This document shows, in pieces, positions 16,146 through 25,262 of a DNA stretch of 64,000 bases. Numbering within the stretch: position 1 is the first letter of the stretch; every line of letters starts with the position of its first letter. The stretch is taken from positions 558,001-622,000 of the forward strand of contig CAWHYG010000007.1 of the NCBI GenBank assembly GCA_963833505.1, in the 5' to 3' direction. Under the pieces are notes generated by a model, which was not told the DNA's origin, searched no databases, and saw nothing but the letters and a program-made list of their open reading frames with translations. This DNA comes from CAWHYG01 sp963833505 (GTDB lineage Bacteria; Eisenbacteria; RBG-16-71-46; CAIMUX01). The position numbers and the translations under genes are program-made.

Positions 16146-18734
16146 TCAGAAGGCGGGTCCGATGATGAAATGCGCCTGCCATCTCCCCCGGTCGATGCCA
16201 TAACCGTAGTCCAGGCCGACCAGCCCGAGCATGGGGATTTCCACCCGGAGACCGGCGCCCACGCCCTTGTCCAGGTTGCCCAGGTTCAGGTCGCTGAGGT
16301 GGTTCCAGGTGTTGCCGGCATCGAAGAAGAGGAGGCCGCGCACGGGATTGACGATGGGGAACTGGTACTCGGTGGTGAAGGTGTAGAGCACCGTGCCGCC
16401 GGGGAAGCGGACCTCCTGTCCGTTCGCGCCGGTGTGCACGTTCTCCGGCGGCACGACCCAGTAGTCGGGGTAGCCGCGCAGGTAGTCCGCGCGCGTTCCG
16501 CCCAGGCGGAAGGTCTCGCTGCCGGGCACTGCATGGCCGGACGCGATCGCGCCCAGGTAGGAGAACCGGTTGCGGATCATGATGACCGGTTTCCAGAAGG
16601 GCACGAAGTAGACCCGGTGGTCGATGAGGGGCCGGAAGTACTCCAGGGTTCCGCCCAGGGGACCTCCCGCCACGTCCATCGAAAGCGTCGTCTTGCTTCC
16701 CCGGAGCGGGTTGAAGGGGTTGTCGGTGCTGGTCCGGACGAAGGACAGGGTGACCAGGGATGCGGTGCCGTTCGAGGCTTCCAGCAACTCCTGGCTGGTC
16801 GGATCGAGCGTGCTCAGATTCGTGAAGTCGAGATGCTCGAGCGAATAGCCCGCGTAGACCCTGGAGTAGTCCGGCTTGGCGAAGAACCAGGGCCGGCCCA
16901 GGTTGATGCTCGCTCCCTTGGAATCCTGGGAATAGACGTCGTAGTCGTAGATCGTGTCGTAGGCGCGCAGCTCGAGCGAGGTCGGCGTGTCCCGCAGCCA
17001 GGGCTCGGTGAAGGAGATGTCATAGTCCACCCGCTTGTCGCCCCGCTCCAGATGGACGTTGACGGCCTGGCCGTTCCCGAAGAGGTTGTTGTGCCCGAAC
17101 TCGACGAACCCGGTCAGACCGGTGTCGCTGGCGTAGGCGGCGCCGGCGGTGGCCGTGCCCGAGCTCTTCTCCTTCACCGTGTAGGTGACGTCAACGGCCG
17201 AACCCACGCCCGCCGGCTGGTAGTCGACGGAGACGTCCTCGAAGTAGCCCAGGGCCATCAGGTCGCGCTGGCTTCGGAGCAGCGCGGAACGCCGGAGAAG
17301 CTGGCCGGGGATCAGGCTCAGCTCCCGGCGGATGACCTTCTCCTTGGTGCGGGTGTTCCCCTGGATCAGGACCTCGTTGACGTGCGAGGGCTCTCCCTCG
17401 TTGATGCTGTAGGCCACCGAGACGGAATCGTCGGTGGTCTTCATGTCCGGTGAGATCTGGAGCTGGAGCAGATAGCCCTTTTCCGTATAGAGGGCGTAGG
17501 CCGCGCTCGTGGTGCCTTCGACCTTCGACTTGCTGAAAGGCTCGCCCGCGACGATCTGGGACGCGGACTGGAGGGCCTCGGTCGAGATGGCCGTGTTGCC
17601 CTGCCACGTCACGTAGCCGAAACGGTAGAGACGGCCCTCGTGGATCTCATAACGGATGCGCACTTCGTGCCGGTCTTCGCTGAAGACGGGGTCCGCCGAA
17701 GTCACCTGCGCGTCCTTGTAGCCGTGGTCGCGGTAGTAGGACTCAAGCTTGTCCTGATCTTCGTGCAGGCGCTCCACCGTGAACCGCTTGCGGTGGAAGA
17801 AGGAATTCGGCTTCATGCTCAACACGCCCCGGAGCGTCTTCTCCGGGAAAGCGTGGGCGCCGGAAAAGTCGATCGCGGTCAGGTCGACCTTCCGGCCCTC
17901 GTCGATCACGAAAGTGATGTCGGAAACGCCTTCGACCGCAGCCGACACCTGGGGATCCACGCTGGCTGAGGCGTATCCCTTCTCCGCGTAGGCGAGCTCG
18001 ATCGCCCGCCGGGCCTCGAAGACCTTGCGCTGGTTCAGGAGCTGTTCGGGCTTGAGATCGACCTTGGCCTTCAGGTCGTCCTCGCTCAGCGCCTTGTTTC
18101 CCTGGTAGCGGATCGTCCCGATGCGGGGGTTCTCGGTCACCTCGAAGACCAGCACGCGCGCCCCGGTCGAGTCGGCCTCCTCCCGGACGCGGATGTTGGA
18201 GAAAAGCCCCAGCCCGTACAGCGCGCTGATGGCGTCGCGCACCTTGGAGGGCCCCGCCACCTGCCCCGGGGTGAGGCCGGACGTGCGCACGATGAGCCGG
18301 GTGTCCGTCGCCTTGTTGCCTTCGACCTGGATGCGGGCGACCGGACGCCCGGCCAGCGAAGAATCAGCGGACGAGGCGCTGGGAATCGGAGGCGCCCAGG
18401 AAGGCGCGGCGGGAATCGGCGCGGACGAGTCCGGGGCCGCGGGAGTCGAGGCCGGGGAACCGGCAGCAGTCGGATTCGAGCTCGACGCACCCGGGGCCGC
18501 GGGATTCGAGATCGGCGAACCAGGAGCCCCCGGATTCGAGGTCGGCGAACCCGGGGCTGTGGGACTTGGGCTCGACGAGCCCGAGCCCGCGGAAGTCGCT
18601 CCCGAGGCTGCCTGGGCCCAAGCCCGTCCGCTCGCCGCCCACCCGGCCGCGACCAGCAACACGATCCCCGCCAGGACGCTCGCCCCGGCCCGGATCCGTC
18701 CAGGCAAGCTCTGACGCGCTCGGATCAAATGCAA
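16146..18734 (-). CDS. bamA: outer membrane protein assembly factor BamA, repeat-expanded N-terminus
   Basis: Central beta-barrel insertase of the outer membrane. TTG 18734 (AGGA 8 nt upstream) gives a signal peptide ending near SGRAWAQA. A Ser/Pro/Ala-rich linker of about seven 10-residue units (for example NPGAPGSPIS, NPAAPGASSS) follows. Five POTRA domains run from VARIQVEGNKATDTRLIV to about residue 500 (VTENPRIGTIRYQGNKALSE is visible). The C-terminal barrel includes FRLGGTRADYLRGY, corresponding to the conserved VRGF/Y loop, and ends in a terminal Phe after HFIIGPAF. 862 residues against about 800. The linker between the signal and POTRA1 is unusual. Confidence 0.95.
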   Translation of the reverse strand: MHLIRARQSLPGRIRAGASVLAGIVLLVAAGWAASGRAWAQAASGATSAGSGSSSPSPTAPGSPTSNPGAPGSPISNPAAPGASSSNPTAAGSPASTPAAPDSSAPIPAAPSWAPPIPSASSADSSLAGRPVARIQVEGNKATDTRLIVRTSGLTPGQVAGPSKVRDAISALYGLGLFSNIRVREEADSTGARVLVFEVTENPRIGTIRYQGNKALSEDDLKAKVDLKPEQLLNQRKVFEARRAIELAYAEKGYASASVDPQVSAAVEGVSDITFVIDEGRKVDLTAIDFSGAHAFPEKTLRGVLSMKPNSFFHRKRFTVERLHEDQDKLESYYRDHGYKDAQVTSADPVFSEDRHEVRIRYEIHEGRLYRFGYVTWQGNTAISTEALQSASQIVAGEPFSKSKVEGTTSAAYALYTEKGYLLQLQISPDMKTTDDSVSVAYSINEGEPSHVNEVLIQGNTRTKEKVIRRELSLIPGQLLRRSALLRSQRDLMALGYFEDVSVDYQPAGVGSAVDVTYTVKEKSSGTATAGAAYASDTGLTGFVEFGHNNLFGNGQAVNVHLERGDKRVDYDISFTEPWLRDTPTSLELRAYDTIYDYDVYSQDSKGASINLGRPWFFAKPDYSRVYAGYSLEHLDFTNLSTLDPTSQELLEASNGTASLVTLSFVRTSTDNPFNPLRGSKTTLSMDVAGGPLGGTLEYFRPLIDHRVYFVPFWKPVIMIRNRFSYLGAIASGHAVPGSETFRLGGTRADYLRGYPDYWVVPPENVHTGANGQEVRFPGGTVLYTFTTEYQFPIVNPVRGLLFFDAGNTWNHLSDLNLGNLDKGVGAGLRVEIPMLGLVGLDYGYGIDRGRWQAHFIIGPAF
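18385..18590. repeat. 30-bp in-frame minisatellite in bamA
   Basis: About seven diverged units of 30 bp encode ten-residue Pro/Ala/Ser repeats (NPGAPGSPIS-like) directly after the BamA signal peptide. Adjacent units near 18490-18590 are easiest to align. Confidence 0.75.
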
Positions 18735-18793
18735 TGGTTCCGTCCTGAACCCCTCTGGAAGCTTCCGCTTCCGCCCACCCCGGCGCCCTGAGC

Positions 18794-21238
18794 CTATTCC
18801 TTCGGGGCCATCTCAGGCGAGCGTTCCTCGATGGCAAGCTCCTCCCCGCGTTTCGAGATCCGGACCTCGGTTCCCCGGCGGAGCTTGCCGCGGAGGAGCA
18901 TATCGGCCAGCGGATCCTCGATCAGCTTCTGGATCGCCCGGCGAAGCGGCCGCGCCCCGAGCGCCGGATCGAACCCCTTCTCGATGAGGAGCTGCAGGGC
19001 GCTCGGCGTGACCGAGAGGGTCAGCTCGTGGGCCGTCAGCCGTTCGCGAACCTGATCGAGGAGGATCTCGATGATCTTCTCCATGTGCGGCTTCTCGAGG
19101 CCGCGGAAGACGATGATCTCGTCGATCCGGTTCAGGAACTCCGGATTGAAGACCTTCTTCACCTCTTCCATCACCGTGCTCTTCATCTGGTTGTACGTGA
19201 CTTCCGAGTCGGGCCGCTGGAAGCCGAGGCGGCCCTGGCCCCGGATGAGTCGCGCTCCGATGTTCGAGGTCATGATGAGGACGGTGTTCTTGAAGTTGAC
19301 CTTGCGCTTGAGCGAGTCGGTGAGCTGCCCGTCCTCCAGCACCTGCAAGAGGATGTTGAAGACGTCCGGGTGGGCTTTCTCGATCTCGTCCAGCAGCACG
19401 ACCGAGTAGGGCTTGCGCCGCACGCGCTCGGTGAGCTGCCCGCCCTCCTCGTAGCCGACGTAGCCGGGGGGCGCGCCGACGAGGCGGCTGACGGAGAACT
19501 TCTCCATGTACTCGCTCATGTCCACGCGGATCAGGGATTCGGGATCCCCGAAGAGGAACTGGGCGATGACCCGGGCCAGCTCGGTCTTCCCGACCCCGGT
19601 CGGACCGAGGAAGATGAAGGTGCCGATCGGCCGGCGGGGATCGCGCAGCCCGGCGCGGTTCCGGCGGACCGCCTTGGCGATGGCCGTGACCGCTTCGTCC
19701 TGCCCCACGATGTGACGCGCCAGCTCCTCCTCCATCCGGACGAGTTTCTCCTGCTCCTTCTCGGAAAGGCGGGTCAGCGGAATCTTGGTCATGTGGGAGA
19801 TGACGAAGGCGATGTCTTCGTCGGTCACCTCGGCCCGGCGGGTGTTCTTGCTCTCGTTCCACTCCTTCTTCAGGCGGTAGTACTCCTGCCGCAGCTCCTT
19901 CTCCTTGTCCCGGTAGGAGGCCGCCTTCTCGAATTCCTGGGCCCGGATGGCCGCCTCCTTTTCGGACGCGACCTTCTCGATCTTCTTGTCCATCTCCCGC
20001 AGCTCGGCCGGGACGGTCGAGGTGGAGAGCCGGGCGCGGGCGCCGGCCTCGTCAATCACGTCGATGGCCTTGTCGGGCAGGTAGCGGTCGGTGATGAACC
20101 GTTCGGACAGCCGCACGGCCGAGTCGAGGGCCGGATCGGTGTAGTGGACCCGGTGATGCGCCTCGTACTTGTCGCGGAGCCCGCGGAGGATGAGGATCGT
20201 CTCCTCCACATTCGGGGGCTCGACCAGCACCATCTGGAAGCGGCGTTCCAGCGCCCCGTCCTTCTCGATGTACTTCCGGTACTCGTCGAGGGTGGTGGCG
20301 CCGATGCATTGCAGCTCGCCCCGCGCCAGCGCGGGCTTCAGCATGTTGGAGGCGTCGATGGCGCCTTCGGCCCCGCCCGCGCCCACGATCGTGTGCAGCT
20401 CATCGATGAAGATGATCGTGTCCGGGGATTCCCGGATCTCGTTCATGATGTTCTTGAGCCGCTCCTCGAACTGGCCGCGGTACTTGGTGCCGGCGACGAC
20501 CGAGGCCAGATCCAGCGTGATCAGCCGGTGATTCCGCAGCAGCTCCGGGACCTTCCCTTCGACGATCCGGCTGGCCAGGCCCTCGACGATCGCGGTCTTC
20601 CCCACTCCCGGCTCGCCGATCAGGATGGGGTTGTTCTTCTTCCGCCGGCAGAGGATCTGGATGACCCGCTCGATCTCCGCCTCGCGCCCGAAGGTGGGAT
20701 CGAGCTTGCCTTCACGGGCGAGCTGGGTGAGGTCGCGACCGAACTGGTTGAGCGACGGGGTGTCGGCCTTCTCCTCCCCCTCGGGCTGGGACTGCTGAGG
20801 ATGGCCTCCCAGCAGTTTCAAGGTCTCGTCCCGGACCTTCTTGCGATCGACACCCATGTCCATGAGGACCTTGGCGGCCACGCCTTCGCCCTCGCGGATC
20901 AGGCCGAGAAGGAGATGCTCGGTGCCGACGTAGTTGTGGCCGAGCTGGCGGGCCTCGTCCACGGACAGCTCCAAAACCCGCTTGGCGTTGGAAGTGAACG
21001 GAATCTCGCCGATGGTCAGGGTGCCCCCGGCCTGCGCCACCATGTTCTCGACCGCGTGGCGGATGGCGTCGAGGTCGAGACCGAGGTTGGAGAGCACGGT
21101 CGCCGCGATCCCTTCGCCTTCGCGCAGCAACCCGAGCAGCAGGTGCTCCGTGCCGATCGAGCCGTGCTGGAGACGGCTGGCTTCCTCGCGGGCCAGGAAG
21201 ATGACCTTGCGGACTCTCTCGGTGAATTTATCATGCAT
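18794..21238 (-). CDS. clpC: ATP-dependent Clp protease ATP-binding subunit ClpC
   Basis: AAA+ unfoldase that feeds ClpP. It has two N-terminal Clp_N repeats (FTERVRKVIFLAREEASRL, then NAKRVLELSVDEARQLGHNY), NBD1 with Walker A GEPGVGKT, and a UVR/middle region (KEAAIRAQEFEKAASYRDKE). NBD2 has Walker A GPTGVGKTELAR, the ClpP-docking loop GRLGFQ and the C-terminal D2-small domain. 814 residues, normal for ClpC. It is encoded directly downstream of mcsA-mcsB, as in the Firmicutes ctsR operon, but no ctsR is present here. Confidence 0.95.
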   Translation of the reverse strand: MHDKFTERVRKVIFLAREEASRLQHGSIGTEHLLLGLLREGEGIAATVLSNLGLDLDAIRHAVENMVAQAGGTLTIGEIPFTSNAKRVLELSVDEARQLGHNYVGTEHLLLGLIREGEGVAAKVLMDMGVDRKKVRDETLKLLGGHPQQSQPEGEEKADTPSLNQFGRDLTQLAREGKLDPTFGREAEIERVIQILCRRKKNNPILIGEPGVGKTAIVEGLASRIVEGKVPELLRNHRLITLDLASVVAGTKYRGQFEERLKNIMNEIRESPDTIIFIDELHTIVGAGGAEGAIDASNMLKPALARGELQCIGATTLDEYRKYIEKDGALERRFQMVLVEPPNVEETILILRGLRDKYEAHHRVHYTDPALDSAVRLSERFITDRYLPDKAIDVIDEAGARARLSTSTVPAELREMDKKIEKVASEKEAAIRAQEFEKAASYRDKEKELRQEYYRLKKEWNESKNTRRAEVTDEDIAFVISHMTKIPLTRLSEKEQEKLVRMEEELARHIVGQDEAVTAIAKAVRRNRAGLRDPRRPIGTFIFLGPTGVGKTELARVIAQFLFGDPESLIRVDMSEYMEKFSVSRLVGAPPGYVGYEEGGQLTERVRRKPYSVVLLDEIEKAHPDVFNILLQVLEDGQLTDSLKRKVNFKNTVLIMTSNIGARLIRGQGRLGFQRPDSEVTYNQMKSTVMEEVKKVFNPEFLNRIDEIIVFRGLEKPHMEKIIEILLDQVRERLTAHELTLSVTPSALQLLIEKGFDPALGARPLRRAIQKLIEDPLADMLLRGKLRRGTEVRISKRGEELAIEERSPEMAPKE

Positions 21239-21355
21239 GGCTCCGACCCTCCGGAATTCGTGGGGCGCTCGGTCCCCCTGATTCCCTCATTCTGCCGTCG
21301 CGGCCTTCTGCACCGGCGGCGCCAACCGGTTTAGATGCGATTCTCGGGGAATCGA

Positions 21356-22429
21356 TCAGGGGAGTTCCGGCACGCCGGTCACTCCCAGGATGCGGCGCAC
21401 GAGTCCGGCCCGGAACTCGTTGCGCTGTTCGGAATTCATGGCCCGCCCCGCCGCCTTCTGCAGATGCCCCGGCTGGCATCGCACCAGAAGCTCGTTCAGG
21501 ACTGCCACCGGCGGGACGTTGCGCATGCTCAGGATATGGCCGAAGCGCACCGCCGACAAGAGCCCGATGGCCTCCTGAGAGGAGAGAAGCCGGCTGTAAC
21601 GCAGGACCCCGAGGGCCCGCAGGATCTTGTCTTCGATCTGGAGGCGGGCGGATCGCAACAGCACGTCCTCCGCCTTCTTCTCCCAATCGAGAATCTGACG
21701 CACGACCCGGGTCAGCTTGGTCAGGGTCTCCTCCTCCGATTCCCCCAGTGTCACCTGGTTGGAGATCTGGAAGAAGTTGCCCATGACCTCCGTTCCCTCG
21801 CCATAGAACCCCCGCACGTTCAGCCCCACCTGGTTGACCCCCGACAGGATCTTCTTGATCCTCTGTGTGAGCACCAGTGCGGGCAGGTGGATCAGGACCG
21901 ACGCGCGCATCCCGGTTCCTACGTTCGTGGGGCAGGCCGTGAGATAACCGAGGGCGTCGGACCAGGCAAAGGACAGTCTCCCCTCCAGGGACTCATCGAC
22001 CGCCAGCGCCTCGGACCACGCTTTCTCCAGTTGAAACCCCGCTTCGAGCGTCTGGATCCTCAGGTGGTCCTCCTGATTGACCAGGATCGCCGCCCGCTCG
22101 TCTTCCGCCACGACCAGGCCCTGGCTGCTGGAATCCCCGATGAGATCGTGCGTCACCAGATGCCGCTCGAGCAGAAACTGGCGGTCCAGAACCGGCAGCT
22201 CGCCGATGGGCTGCGCCGCGCCTCCCTCAAAACGCGGAACCTGCAGGGCAGCAGCCGAGATCGATTGGTAGGCCCTCAGAAGGTCATCTTCCAGCGCCCG
22301 GCCGACGAAATGGGTGCCGGCCAGATTGCGCGCGAGCCGGACCCGCGTCGAGAGGATGCGGCCGGCTTCGGGCCCATCCCCGGCCAGCCAGAGGCCGGGG
22401 CGCTCGACCATCGCTTCAATCGGGATCAT
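21356..22429 (-). CDS. mcsB: protein arginine kinase McsB
   Basis: ATP:guanido phosphotransferase family, 357 residues. It phosphorylates protein arginines to mark substrates for ClpC-ClpP. STRVRLARNLAGTHFVG, AILVNQEDHLRIQTLEAG, CPTNVGTGMRASVLIHLPAL and the C-terminal RYSRLLSSQEAIGLLSAVR match McsB and not creatine/arginine metabolite kinases. Start ATG 22429 overlaps the mcsA stop (ATGA). McsA is its activator and ClpC the receptor, so the local trio forms a complete pArg quality-control module apart from a transcriptional repressor. Confidence 0.93.
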   Translation of the reverse strand: MIPIEAMVERPGLWLAGDGPEAGRILSTRVRLARNLAGTHFVGRALEDDLLRAYQSISAAALQVPRFEGGAAQPIGELPVLDRQFLLERHLVTHDLIGDSSSQGLVVAEDERAAILVNQEDHLRIQTLEAGFQLEKAWSEALAVDESLEGRLSFAWSDALGYLTACPTNVGTGMRASVLIHLPALVLTQRIKKILSGVNQVGLNVRGFYGEGTEVMGNFFQISNQVTLGESEEETLTKLTRVVRQILDWEKKAEDVLLRSARLQIEDKILRALGVLRYSRLLSSQEAIGLLSAVRFGHILSMRNVPPVAVLNELLVRCQPGHLQKAAGRAMNSEQRNEFRAGLVRRILGVTGVPELP

Positions 22430-22959
22430 GCCGGCTCCTCCCGGATCCCGCCGGGCGCGTTCTCCGAGGTGGCCTCCATCTGCCGAATCTGGTCGCGAAG
22501 CCGCGCCGCCGCCTCGAACTCTTCGCGCTCGATCGCCCGGTTCAGCTCTTCCCGCAGCTTCTCCAGGCTGCGCCGGTGCTGCAGCGAATCCTCGGTCTGC
22601 CCCGGCCCCTTGCCTTTGTGGCGGGTCGCTCCGTGCACCCGGCGCAGGATCTGCTTCATCTGCGCGTCGAAGGCCTTGTAGCAGGCCGGGCAGCCGAGCC
22701 GCCCGGTCCGGGCGAACTGGCTGTAGCGGAGGCCGCAACTCGGGCACTGGACGCCGCCGACCTTGGCCGCGCTCTCCGGATAGAGGTTCTCCGCCATCCA
22801 GATGAACTGGTTGGCGATCGAGAGCTTGTTCTGCTCGATGACCAGATGGAAGCCCTTCTCGGCGGCGCAGGACTCGCAGAGGTGGATCTCACGGAGCTGC
22901 CCGTCGATGACCTCCTTGAAGTAGATGGTGGCCTCGGCATCGCAATTCTGGCATTTCAT
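22426..22959 (-). CDS. mcsA: McsA, zinc-finger activator of McsB
   Basis: 177 residues with four CxxC knuckles (CQNC at residues 3-6, CESC, CPSC, CPAC), which bind zinc in McsA. A C-terminal UVR-type helical hairpin follows (RRSLEKLREELNRAIEREEF, EAAARLRDQIRQME). This UVR motif is shared with UvrB/ClpC and mediates McsB/ClpC contact. Start ATG 22959 overlaps the end of lolD. Confidence 0.92.
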   Translation of the reverse strand: MKCQNCDAEATIYFKEVIDGQLREIHLCESCAAEKGFHLVIEQNKLSIANQFIWMAENLYPESAAKVGGVQCPSCGLRYSQFARTGRLGCPACYKAFDAQMKQILRRVHGATRHKGKGPGQTEDSLQHRRSLEKLREELNRAIEREEFEAAARLRDQIRQMEATSENAPGGIREEPA

Positions 22960-24005
22960 CCTGGCGCCTCGCCTTCTTCCATCGGGGCCCGCCCCTCCTC
23001 CACCGGGCTCCGACCGCCCTGAACCCGGAGAACGCCGTCTACGAGCCTGGTTCTGGTATCGGCAAGATCAGCCAGTTCCTCGTTATGCGTGACGACGATC
23101 CAGGCCTGCCGGTGTCTCCGTGCCAGAGTATACATCAAGTCATGCAATCCCCGGGCCGTCGGCGGGTCCAGGTTGCCGGTGGGCTCATCAGCGAGAACGA
23201 GACGCGGAGCCGCGTAAAGCCCTCGGGCCAGGGCCACGCGCTGTTGCTCACCCCCGGACAGCTCGTCCGGCTTGTGCTCGGCCCGCGCCGCCAACCCGAC
23301 CTCGTGCAGCAGCTCCCGGGCCCGATCCCGCGCCTGGCGCCGCGAGCGCTTCTGGATCAGGCCCGGCATCATGACGTTCTCCTCGGCGGTGAATTCGGGC
23401 AGGAGGTGGTGAAACTGAAACACGAAGCCCAGATTGCGGTTCCGGAAGCGCGCCCGGCTCCCGTCGTTCAGCCGGAACAGGTCGACCCCCTGGAATGTCA
23501 CGATGCCGGAGGTCGGTCGATCCAGGCTGCCCAGGATATGCAACAGCGTGCTCTTGCCCGCTCCCGACGCACCCAGGATCGCCACGATCTCGCCGTCGCG
23601 GACGGAGAGGTCCGCGCCGCGGAGGATGTGCAGCTCGGTGCCGGCCATGCGGAAGATCCGGTGGATGCCGGTTGCCTCGAGCAGGATCTCCCCCAGGCGG
23701 CGCGCGTCATCACCAGCATTCTCCGGACGATGCTCCGGGGCGTCTGTTGTTCCCGGCTGGACCACGCGCTCGACCTGAACCGCGTCGGGCGCCGTGCTCG
23801 CACCGGCGGCGGATCCGGTTCGGCCCGCGTCAGACCCGGACGCCGCGCCGGCGACGGATCCGGTTCGGCCCGCGTCAGACCCAGACGCCGCGCCGGCGGC
23901 GGATCCGGTTCGGCCCGAATCAGGCGCCCCGCCTGCGCCGGTGCCGGTTTCGGCTCGACTCGCGTCCGGCGCCGTTCCCGGGCCTGCGGTCGGCTCATTC
24001 CGCAT
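22956..24005 (-). CDS. lolD: lipoprotein-releasing ABC transporter ATPase LolD, repeat-expanded N-terminus
   Basis: ATPase of LolCDE, which extracts lipoproteins from the inner membrane. Conserved ABC elements: Walker A GASGAGKST, Q-loop FQFHHLLPEFTAEEN, signature LSGGEQQRVALARGL and Walker B LVLADEPTGNLD, followed by VVTHNEELADLADTR. About 95 residues precede the ABC domain. They consist mostly of Gly/Ala/Ser/Asp/Arg repeats of 15 residues (GSDAGRTGSVAGAAS type). LolD is normally about 230 residues; this one is 349. ATG 24005 lies inside the end of the permease gene. An internal start just before the ABC domain cannot be excluded. Confidence 0.92.
   Translation of the reverse strand: MRNEPTAGPGTAPDASRAETGTGAGGAPDSGRTGSAAGAASGSDAGRTGSVAGAASGSDAGRTGSAAGASTAPDAVQVERVVQPGTTDAPEHRPENAGDDARRLGEILLEATGIHRIFRMAGTELHILRGADLSVRDGEIVAILGASGAGKSTLLHILGSLDRPTSGIVTFQGVDLFRLNDGSRARFRNRNLGFVFQFHHLLPEFTAEENVMMPGLIQKRSRRQARDRARELLHEVGLAARAEHKPDELSGGEQQRVALARGLYAAPRLVLADEPTGNLDPPTARGLHDLMYTLARRHRQAWIVVTHNEELADLADTRTRLVDGVLRVQGGRSPVEEGRAPMEEGEAPG
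23796..23930. repeat. 45-bp in-frame minisatellite in lolD
   Basis: Two near-identical 45-bp units (23811-23855 and 23856-23900, two or three differences by eye) and a partial third (23901-23918). Each encodes 15 residues and adjoins more degenerate flanks. The high identity suggests a recent duplication. Confidence 0.9.
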
Positions 24006-25239
24006 AGCGGATGGCCTCCACCGGGTCGAGCCGCGCCGCCTTCCAGGCCGGATAGAGTGTGGCCAGAAGCGAGATCACCAGCACCGAACCCACTACGGTG
24101 AGGACGTCGGCCGCTTCGACGTGCACCGGCAGCGTGTCGATGAAGTAGATGTCGCCGGGCAGGTGGATGAACTTGTACTTCTCGAGGAGGTGGCACAAAA
24201 GCAGGCCGCCGCTCGCTCCCAGGACCATGCCGATCAGCCCGATCACGCCACCTTCCAGGACGAAGATCGTCCGGATCTCCGCCGCCGTGGCGCCCATCGA
24301 GCGCAGGATGCCGATGTCCCGGCGCTTCTCCGTGACCAGCATGACCAGCGCCCCGAAGATGTTGAACGCCGCCACCATGACGATCAGGGTCAGGATGATG
24401 AACATGACCCGCTTCTCCGTCTGCATCCAGGAGAAGAGGTTGGAGTTCATCTCGATCCAGTTGTTGGCGCGATAGGGAAAACCGCCCAGCTTCTGGACGA
24501 TCTGCTCACCCACGGCGGGCGCTTTGTACATGTCCTTGAGCCGGATCTCGATCGCGGTCACGCGATCCCCCAGGGCGAAGAAGTTCTGGGCCTCGGCCAG
24601 GTCAATGTAGGCGAGGGACGAGTCGTACTCGTACATGCCGGAGCGAAAGAGCCCCACGACCTCGAAGTTTCGCACGCGAGGGATGTAACCCAGGGGCGAG
24701 GCGGTGCCGACCTGGGGCGCCAGGAGCTGGACGTGCCCCCCGATCGTCACGTGCAGGTTTTCCGCCACGTGGACGCCCAGGATGATGCCGGGAAGCTCCC
24801 CGTGGCCCGCCCGCAGGGTGAACGGCTCCGGTCCCGGCTCCCGTTCCACGTACTTCAGGATGTCGCTCACCTTGGACTCGGCGGCCAGATCGACCCCCTT
24901 CACCACCACGCCGTCCGAGGTGCCTTCGGCCGAGATCATGCTCTTCCCGTAGATGAACGGCGCGGCGGCCACGACCTCGGGATCGGTCTTGACCGTCTGC
25001 AGCACGGCGTGCACGTCCCCGATCCCGTCCGAGCTGTACCGGAGCAGGATGACGTGGGCGTTCGTCCCGACGATCCTGGTCTTGACCTCGCGCTCGAATC
25101 CGCTCATGACCGCCAGCACCACGATGAGGGCGAGCACGCCGAGGAACACGCCCCCGACCGAGATCCAGGTGATGAGGGACAGGAAGCCCCGTCCCCGCTT
25201 CGGGACCAGGTAGCGACGGGCGACGAAAAGCTCGAACAT
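23995..25239 (-). CDS. lolC: lipoprotein-releasing ABC transporter permease (LolC/LolE)
   Basis: 414 residues starting at ATG 25239 with FELFVARRYLVPKRGRGFLS, the LolC/E start. TM1 is ISVGGVFLGVLALIVVLAVM. A large periplasmic domain follows. Three C-terminal TMs are near MFIILTLIVMVAAFNIFGALV, GGVIGLIGMVLGASGGLLL and VVGSVLVISLLATLYP, with the conserved end KAARLDPVEAIRYAE. Only one LolC/E-type permease is in the window, so a homodimer with LolD is likely, as in many non-enteric diderms (LolF-type). It overlaps lolD by 11 nt. Confidence 0.9.
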   Translation of the reverse strand: MFELFVARRYLVPKRGRGFLSLITWISVGGVFLGVLALIVVLAVMSGFEREVKTRIVGTNAHVILLRYSSDGIGDVHAVLQTVKTDPEVVAAAPFIYGKSMISAEGTSDGVVVKGVDLAAESKVSDILKYVEREPGPEPFTLRAGHGELPGIILGVHVAENLHVTIGGHVQLLAPQVGTASPLGYIPRVRNFEVVGLFRSGMYEYDSSLAYIDLAEAQNFFALGDRVTAIEIRLKDMYKAPAVGEQIVQKLGGFPYRANNWIEMNSNLFSWMQTEKRVMFIILTLIVMVAAFNIFGALVMLVTEKRRDIGILRSMGATAAEIRTIFVLEGGVIGLIGMVLGASGGLLLCHLLEKYKFIHLPGDIYFIDTLPVHVEAADVLTVVGSVLVISLLATLYPAWKAARLDPVEAIRYAE

Positions 25240-25262
25240 CAGATGGCCCCGGACATCCGCGC

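Noticed and set aside
15222..17453. 743-codon plus-strand open frame opposite lpxD/skp/bamA
   Set aside because: Spans three clear minus-strand genes and their junctions; a shadow frame.
19028..21334. 768-codon plus-strand open frame opposite clpC
   Set aside because: Antisense to a highly conserved ClpC; reads as mirrored codon bias without domain signatures.
23796..23930. 45-bp repeats considered as a CRISPR array
   Set aside because: Units are directly adjacent without spacers and lie in frame inside lolD; no cas genes nearby.
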